8,920 nucleotides of DNA from an uncultured bacterium. GTDB taxonomy: Bacteria; Patescibacteriota; Minisyncoccia; Moranbacterales; GWC2-37-73. Shown here piece after piece: positions 6,785 through 8,920 of this stretch. The position numbers and the translations under genes are program-made. The notes below the pieces were generated by a model, which was not told where the DNA came from, searched no databases, and was given only the letters and a program-made list of their open reading frames with translations. The number at the start of each line of letters is the position of its first letter. Within the stretch, counting starts at the first letter, position 1. The stretch is from NCBI GenBank assembly GCA_903824515.1, contig CAIJXA010000038.1, forward strand, positions 1 to 8,920, given 5' to 3'.

Positions 6785-7225
6785 TTATCTCCCGAGTATG
6801 GCACTCCACAGGTTGCAATTTTGGGGCGGTGAAAATTCAAAAACGCCACTCTGGACATTGCCACTGAAAAAACTAATCGAAAACCTGAAATAGACAACTA
6901 TTTTAAGCGTTTTCATCTCGATCCTAATATGTTTATCAGGATTATTCTTAACAAAATTACAAAAAACACCAAAAATACCTTCACTTAATTTTTCAATAAT
7001 CCCTATTTCAATTTTTTTTTCAGAAAAAAGACACGCCGTTACAACTGCAATACGTCCCCCGCCTTGCTCCTCCTGAATCAAAGCTGGAACCACTAGCGAT
7101 GTAACCTCCGAGGCGCAGACCCCCAGTTCATCAATTGAACCAACTTGCCTTGCAAGACTGCGAAAAAGTTCTTGAGCCGTGATTGGGGCCAATTTAACAC
7201 CTTTAATCTCAAAAAGTACGGACAT
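6785..7225 (-). CDS. Hypothetical protein, possibly tautomerase/CHMI-like fold, with an odd C-terminal tail
   Basis: A 146-residue protein from ATG 7225-7223, chosen over an upstream in-frame TTG because AGGAG (7239-7235) lies nine bases before it. Residues 1-108 have a beta-helix-beta-beta-helix-beta pattern. It begins with VLFEIKG, has a GGGRIAVVTACL strand (55-66), a helix at about 72-92, and ends PDKHIRIEMKTL (96-107). This order resembles 5-carboxymethyl-2-hydroxymuconate isomerase and related tautomerases from memory. The catalytic Pro expected right after Met is Ser here, so activity of that type is doubtful. Residues 109-146 look unlike the core: aromatic and Ser-rich, with no continuation of the fold. 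They may result from a one-base change at the AAAA run (6904-6901). A cytoplasmic protein with no signal peptide. Function unknown. Confidence 0.7.
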   Translation of the reverse strand: MSVLFEIKGVKLAPITAQELFRSLARQVGSIDELGVCASEVTSLVVPALIQEEQGGGRIAVVTACLFSEKKIEIGIIEKLSEGIFGVFCNFVKNNPDKHIRIEMKTLKIVVYFRFSISFFSGNVQSGVFEFSPPQNCNLWSAILGR

Positions 7226-7234
7226 TTTCAATTT

Positions 7235-7239
7235 CTCCT
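7235..7239 (-). promoter_or_regulatory. Ribosome binding site fixing the start at 7225
   Basis: AGGAG on the minus strand, nine bases before ATG. This is one of the few clear Shine-Dalgarno sequences in the window and decides against the TTG start at 7231. Confidence 0.65.
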
Positions 7240-7297
7240 ATTTTTAGTTATCTCTTTATTTATTGAAAGAACAATCCTAAGCTTAAAAAACTAAGCT

Positions 7298-7326
7298 ACC
7301 ATAACTATTAGTCTTGATCGTTGCAA
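7298..7326 (-). promoter_or_regulatory. Candidate promoter of the 146-residue gene, -35 inside a palindrome
   Basis: TTGCAA (7326-7321) and TATGGT (7303-7298) are separated by 17 bases, each four of six to consensus. The -35 is the inner end of one arm of the 13-bp palindrome at 7314-7343. The leader would be about 65 bases. Confidence 0.35.
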
Positions 7327-7343
7327 AATATTGCAACGATCAA
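7314..7343. repeat. Perfect 13-bp inverted repeat with a 4-base spacer
   Basis: TTGATCGTTGCAA (7314-7326) and its exact reverse complement (7331-7343) flank AATA. No T-run follows on either strand, so it is a poor intrinsic terminator. It lies between the HAD gene's stop and the 146-residue gene, overlapping the latter's candidate -35. An operator for a dimeric regulator, or an RNA hairpin at the HAD 3' end, would both fit. Confidence 0.85.
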
Positions 7344-7389
7344 TCTCATTAAGCAAAAACTAGTTTTTTCATCACTAAAAAGGGTTACC

Positions 7390-7989
7390 TCACTTCCACA
7401 GATTATTAATGGCCAGTGAAATTTCTTCAAAATTTGAAACTATTTTAAACGGCTTCCCTTTTTTGAGCCTTTCGCTTTCATGAAAACCAAAATCAACTGC
7501 AATCGTCTTGACGCCAACCTTGTGCCCCTCCAAGATATCCCCCAAAGTGTCTGTCACAAAAACACAATCCTCAACCTTCAAGGCATGTTTGGCAAACAAA
7601 TATTTGAATTTTTCAACTTTTGACCTATGCGTTTCTGCGCCCAAAATCTCTTTAAAAATATGAACGAAATCATTGTTCTGGAAGTACATATTCAAAACAT
7701 CTTCCTGATTGGAAGAAATAATGCACAAGAAATAATTCTTAGACAAATTTTCCAAATGCTGTTTGATATCCTTTTCTAATTTCAAATATTTGAAAGCTTC
7801 CTTTTGCAACCTGAGAAAATTTTTCTCAATCTCATTGTCAACCGCAACTGCTTCAAAAATATTCCCATTGAAAAAATCTCGATATTCTTCCTTGCTGGAA
7901 TCTTTTCCTGTAGCTTCATTTTTCACTTTGTGAGCCAAGTCAAAAGTGTCATGAATCACCCCGTCAAAATCAAAAATAATTGTTTTCAT
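7390..7989 (-). CDS. HAD-superfamily phosphatase (phosphoglycolate phosphatase-like)
   Basis: A 199-residue hydrolase acting on a small phosphorylated metabolite in the cytoplasm; the substrate is not predictable. Motif I is DFDGV (7-11), with Asp7 as nucleophile and Asp9 as acid/base. A helical cap of about residues 16-80 follows (C1 type). Motif II is IISS (90-93). Motif III is Lys124 in HRSKVEKF. Motif IV is TDTLGD (146-151), with Asp147 and Asp151 as magnesium ligands. Length fits the small Gph/beta-phosphoglucomutase-like group. An in-frame ATG at 8088 would add 33 residues, but that stretch contains the TATAAT promoter and reads as non-conserved, so ATG 7989 directly before MKTIIFDFDG is preferred. 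The stop is TGA. No Shine-Dalgarno site is visible. Confidence 0.92.
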   Translation of the reverse strand: MKTIIFDFDGVIHDTFDLAHKVKNEATGKDSSKEEYRDFFNGNIFEAVAVDNEIEKNFLRLQKEAFKYLKLEKDIKQHLENLSKNYFLCIISSNQEDVLNMYFQNNDFVHIFKEILGAETHRSKVEKFKYLFAKHALKVEDCVFVTDTLGDILEGHKVGVKTIAVDFGFHESERLKKGKPFKIVSNFEEISLAINNLWK

Positions 7990-8046
7990 TTTTGTGTCAA
8001 AAAATATTAATATGCTTTTTCGAACAGTTACCTCGCAGCTATACTC

Positions 8047-8052
8047 ATTATA
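8047..8052 (-). promoter_or_regulatory. -10 box of the HAD gene promoter
   Basis: Perfect TATAAT on the minus strand in the context GAGGTATAAT, with TTGTTT 16 bases upstream as a weak -35. Transcription would start near 8040, leaving a leader of about 51 bases. The same ten bases occur in the plus-strand promoter at 8838-8847. Confidence 0.55.
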
Positions 8053-8117
8053 CCTCAAAGAAAAAACTAAACAAAAAAAGCAAGCCAAGCAGCCTTATCC
8101 AGCACAAGTTAATACAA

Positions 8118-8156
8118 TAATAGCTCAGGATTTCTTTTAGAAAAACTGAGCTATTA
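8118..8156 (-). terminator. Long hairpin downstream of the 166-residue gene
   Basis: An 11-bp perfect stem (8118-8128 with 8146-8156, core TAGCTCAG) is extended by an inner TTTCT/AGAAA pairing across a two-by-two mismatch with a three-base loop. It begins ten bases after the stop codon of the upstream minus gene. The following minus-strand bases, TTATTGTATT, are only moderately U-rich, so termination is likely but not certain. Confidence 0.65.
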
Positions 8157-8165
8157 ACAAGACTT

Positions 8166-8666
8166 TCAATTGATAAAATCGGGATTACTACGATTTTCAT
8201 CATTGGCAAAAGCATCCTGCGCCAACGCTATCATAGTATCTGCCACAATCCCTGAAATCAGTTTGCAGACCAAGGGCTTTGGACCAGCGGCAGCTACAAC
8301 CAAACCATCTCTTTTTACGCCACCCCACCAAGGCGTGTCACATGGAAAAAGCAAATGCGCAATAGGTCCATATTGACCTGAATTTCGGTCTTCCCAAATT
8401 TGCAATGCAATGTATTCAGCAATCTTTTGAAAGTTTCTTTTCCACTTTTCATTATTGTAGCTTTTTTCAAGCAAATAAATTGGTTTCAATGTGTGATTTA
8501 GATAACCATGCGCTTCGACTCCAGGAACCAACACGACGATGTGCAAGTCCTGCTGCTTTTTCCATTCCTTCAAAGGTGAAGTTTCGCCCATAACCGCATT
8601 AACAGCAGTTAAAATTGCCCGCTCAGCAATTTCCATTGTTAGATACTTTGGAGTTATTAGTGTCAT
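8166..8666 (-). CDS. Conserved-looking hypothetical protein, possibly GlcG/HbpS-like
   Basis: A 166-residue soluble protein with no signal peptide. It starts with a helix (EIAERAILTAVNAV, 12-25), a strand (HIVVLVPGV, 42-50), then KPIYLLEKSY, a long helix with W75 and W91, and LLFPCDTPWWGG (105-116). The end, VKRDGLVVAAAG (117-128) followed by ISGIVADTMIALAQDAF, resembles the closing strand and helix of GlcG/HbpS heme-binding-like proteins (Haem_degrading family) by pattern only. The long FPCDTPWWGG block is not typical of that family, so it may belong to a separate group. The start is supported by AGGAA at 8677-8673, six bases before ATG. The gene has its own consensus promoter and a downstream hairpin, so it is probably monocistronic. 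Confidence 0.75.
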   Translation of the reverse strand: MTLITPKYLTMEIAERAILTAVNAVMGETSPLKEWKKQQDLHIVVLVPGVEAHGYLNHTLKPIYLLEKSYNNEKWKRNFQKIAEYIALQIWEDRNSGQYGPIAHLLFPCDTPWWGGVKRDGLVVAAAGPKPLVCKLISGIVADTMIALAQDAFANDENRSNPDFIN

Positions 8667-8710
8667 TTGGCATTCCTATTTTATTTTTAATTAACAAAAA
8701 GTTCAAGCTA

Positions 8711-8738
8711 TCGAATAAAATTATCAGGACTTATTCGA
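8711..8738 (-). promoter_or_regulatory. Perfect 8-bp inverted repeat at the predicted mRNA 5' end
   Basis: TCGAATAA (8711-8718) and TTATTCGA (8731-8738) flank 12 bases. The predicted transcription start of the minus promoter is near 8738, so the RNA would begin with this hairpin. It could be an operator just downstream of the promoter or a 5' stabilising stem. Confidence 0.55.
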
Positions 8739-8744
8739 AAATAC

Positions 8745-8773
8745 ATAATACTACAATAAATGCACGATGTCAA
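8745..8773 (-). promoter_or_regulatory. Consensus promoter of the 166-residue gene
   Basis: Minus strand TTGACA (8773-8768, perfect) and TATTAT (8750-8745, one mismatch) are separated by exactly 17 bases. This is the best sigma-70-type promoter in the window. The leader is about 72 bases. Confidence 0.75.
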
Positions 8774-8841
8774 TAGTAAACACTTAAATTCTAATCTGAA
8801 TTGCAATTTGCCTTTAAACAAAAGGACACCCCGTTGTGAGG

Positions 8842-8847
8842 TATAAT
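8842..8847 (+). promoter_or_regulatory. -10 box of a promoter for the right-edge gene
   Basis: Perfect TATAAT in the context GAGGTATAAT, with no recognisable -35 at normal spacing. Transcription near 8854 would leave a leader of about 30 bases before ATG 8884. It is divergent from the minus promoter at 8745-8773. Confidence 0.5.
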
Positions 8848-8883
8848 AGTTACGCTACATAACTAATTAATATCACAAATAAG

Positions 8884-8920
8884 ATGTCCCACACACAGCT
8901 TAACTTAAAACAACGTTTTC
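8884..8920 (+). CDS. Start of a plus-strand gene, truncated by the window edge
   Basis: ATG at 8884 opens a frame of twelve visible codons, MSHTQLNLKQRF, which continues past the edge. Support comes from the TATAAT about 37 bases upstream and the absence of stops. There is no Shine-Dalgarno match before the ATG. Too short to assign a family. Confidence 0.45.
   Translation, partial: MSHTQLNLKQRF

Noticed and set aside
6709..6867. Plus-strand 52-codon frame from ATG 6709, with a TATAAT upstream at 6617
   Set aside because: It runs through the minus-strand terminator and antisense to the tail of the 146-residue gene, with no Shine-Dalgarno site or -35.
7381..7393. GGGTTACC near the HAD stop, and GTTACC near 8027, resembling IS ends
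   Set aside because: Only seven or so bases match, without the TAGCTCA half at the right spacing; probably chance.
7990..8088. N-terminal extension of the HAD protein to ATG 8088
   Set aside because: The added 33 codons contain the TATAAT promoter, and family members start just before the DxDG motif.
8118..8156. TAGCTCA in both arms of the hairpin, shared with the IS ends, suggesting a tiny IS-derived element
   Set aside because: The GGTTACCG half is missing and there is no target duplication; the position fits a terminator better.

Overview
The window is AT-rich and reads in the standard genetic code: UGA ends at least three genes, and a 913-codon frame contains no UGA. It holds small, poorly characterised genes, several secreted or membrane-anchored proteins with Cys-rich or helical repeats, and an insertion sequence whose transposase resembles those common in Candidate Phyla Radiation genomes. 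My best guess is a Patescibacteria/Parcubacteria-type bacterium. This rests on gene style, not on a marker gene. No rRNA, tRNA or CRISPR array was seen.

Layout. Positions 1-2739 (minus) are one uninterrupted frame of 913 codons that runs off the left edge. It encodes a large cell-surface protein with a signal peptide, an ectodomain, a transmembrane segment, a second signal-peptide-like segment, three tandem ~60-residue repeats and a Cys-rich repeat tract. Positions ~2833-4105 are an insertion sequence with inverted ends, a duplicated left end and a D,D35E transposase broken by one in-frame stop. Positions 4165-4989 (plus) encode a secreted or anchored polysaccharide deacetylase. The IS therefore sits between two divergent cell-envelope genes and leaves both promoters outside itself.

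A strong bidirectional terminator (5148-5182) separates the deacetylase from a convergent two-gene operon on the minus strand. That operon encodes a small membrane-anchored protein (6168-6569) overlapping by ATGA with a secreted, Ala/Gln-rich helical-repeat protein (5215-6171).

From 6785 to 8666, three separate minus-strand genes follow: a possible tautomerase-fold protein with an odd C-terminal tail, a HAD-family phosphatase, and a possible GlcG/HbpS-like protein. Each has its own candidate promoter, and two are followed by hairpins. At the right edge a plus-strand gene begins (8884 onward), divergent from the 166-residue gene.

The left part (surface protein, deacetylase, secreted helical pair) looks like a cell-envelope region. 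The right part looks like unlinked small cytoplasmic enzymes. No defence or otherwise obviously new multi-gene system was recognised. The most unusual items are the surface protein with an internal signal-peptidase-like junction, the doubled IS end, and the long palindrome near 7314-7343.
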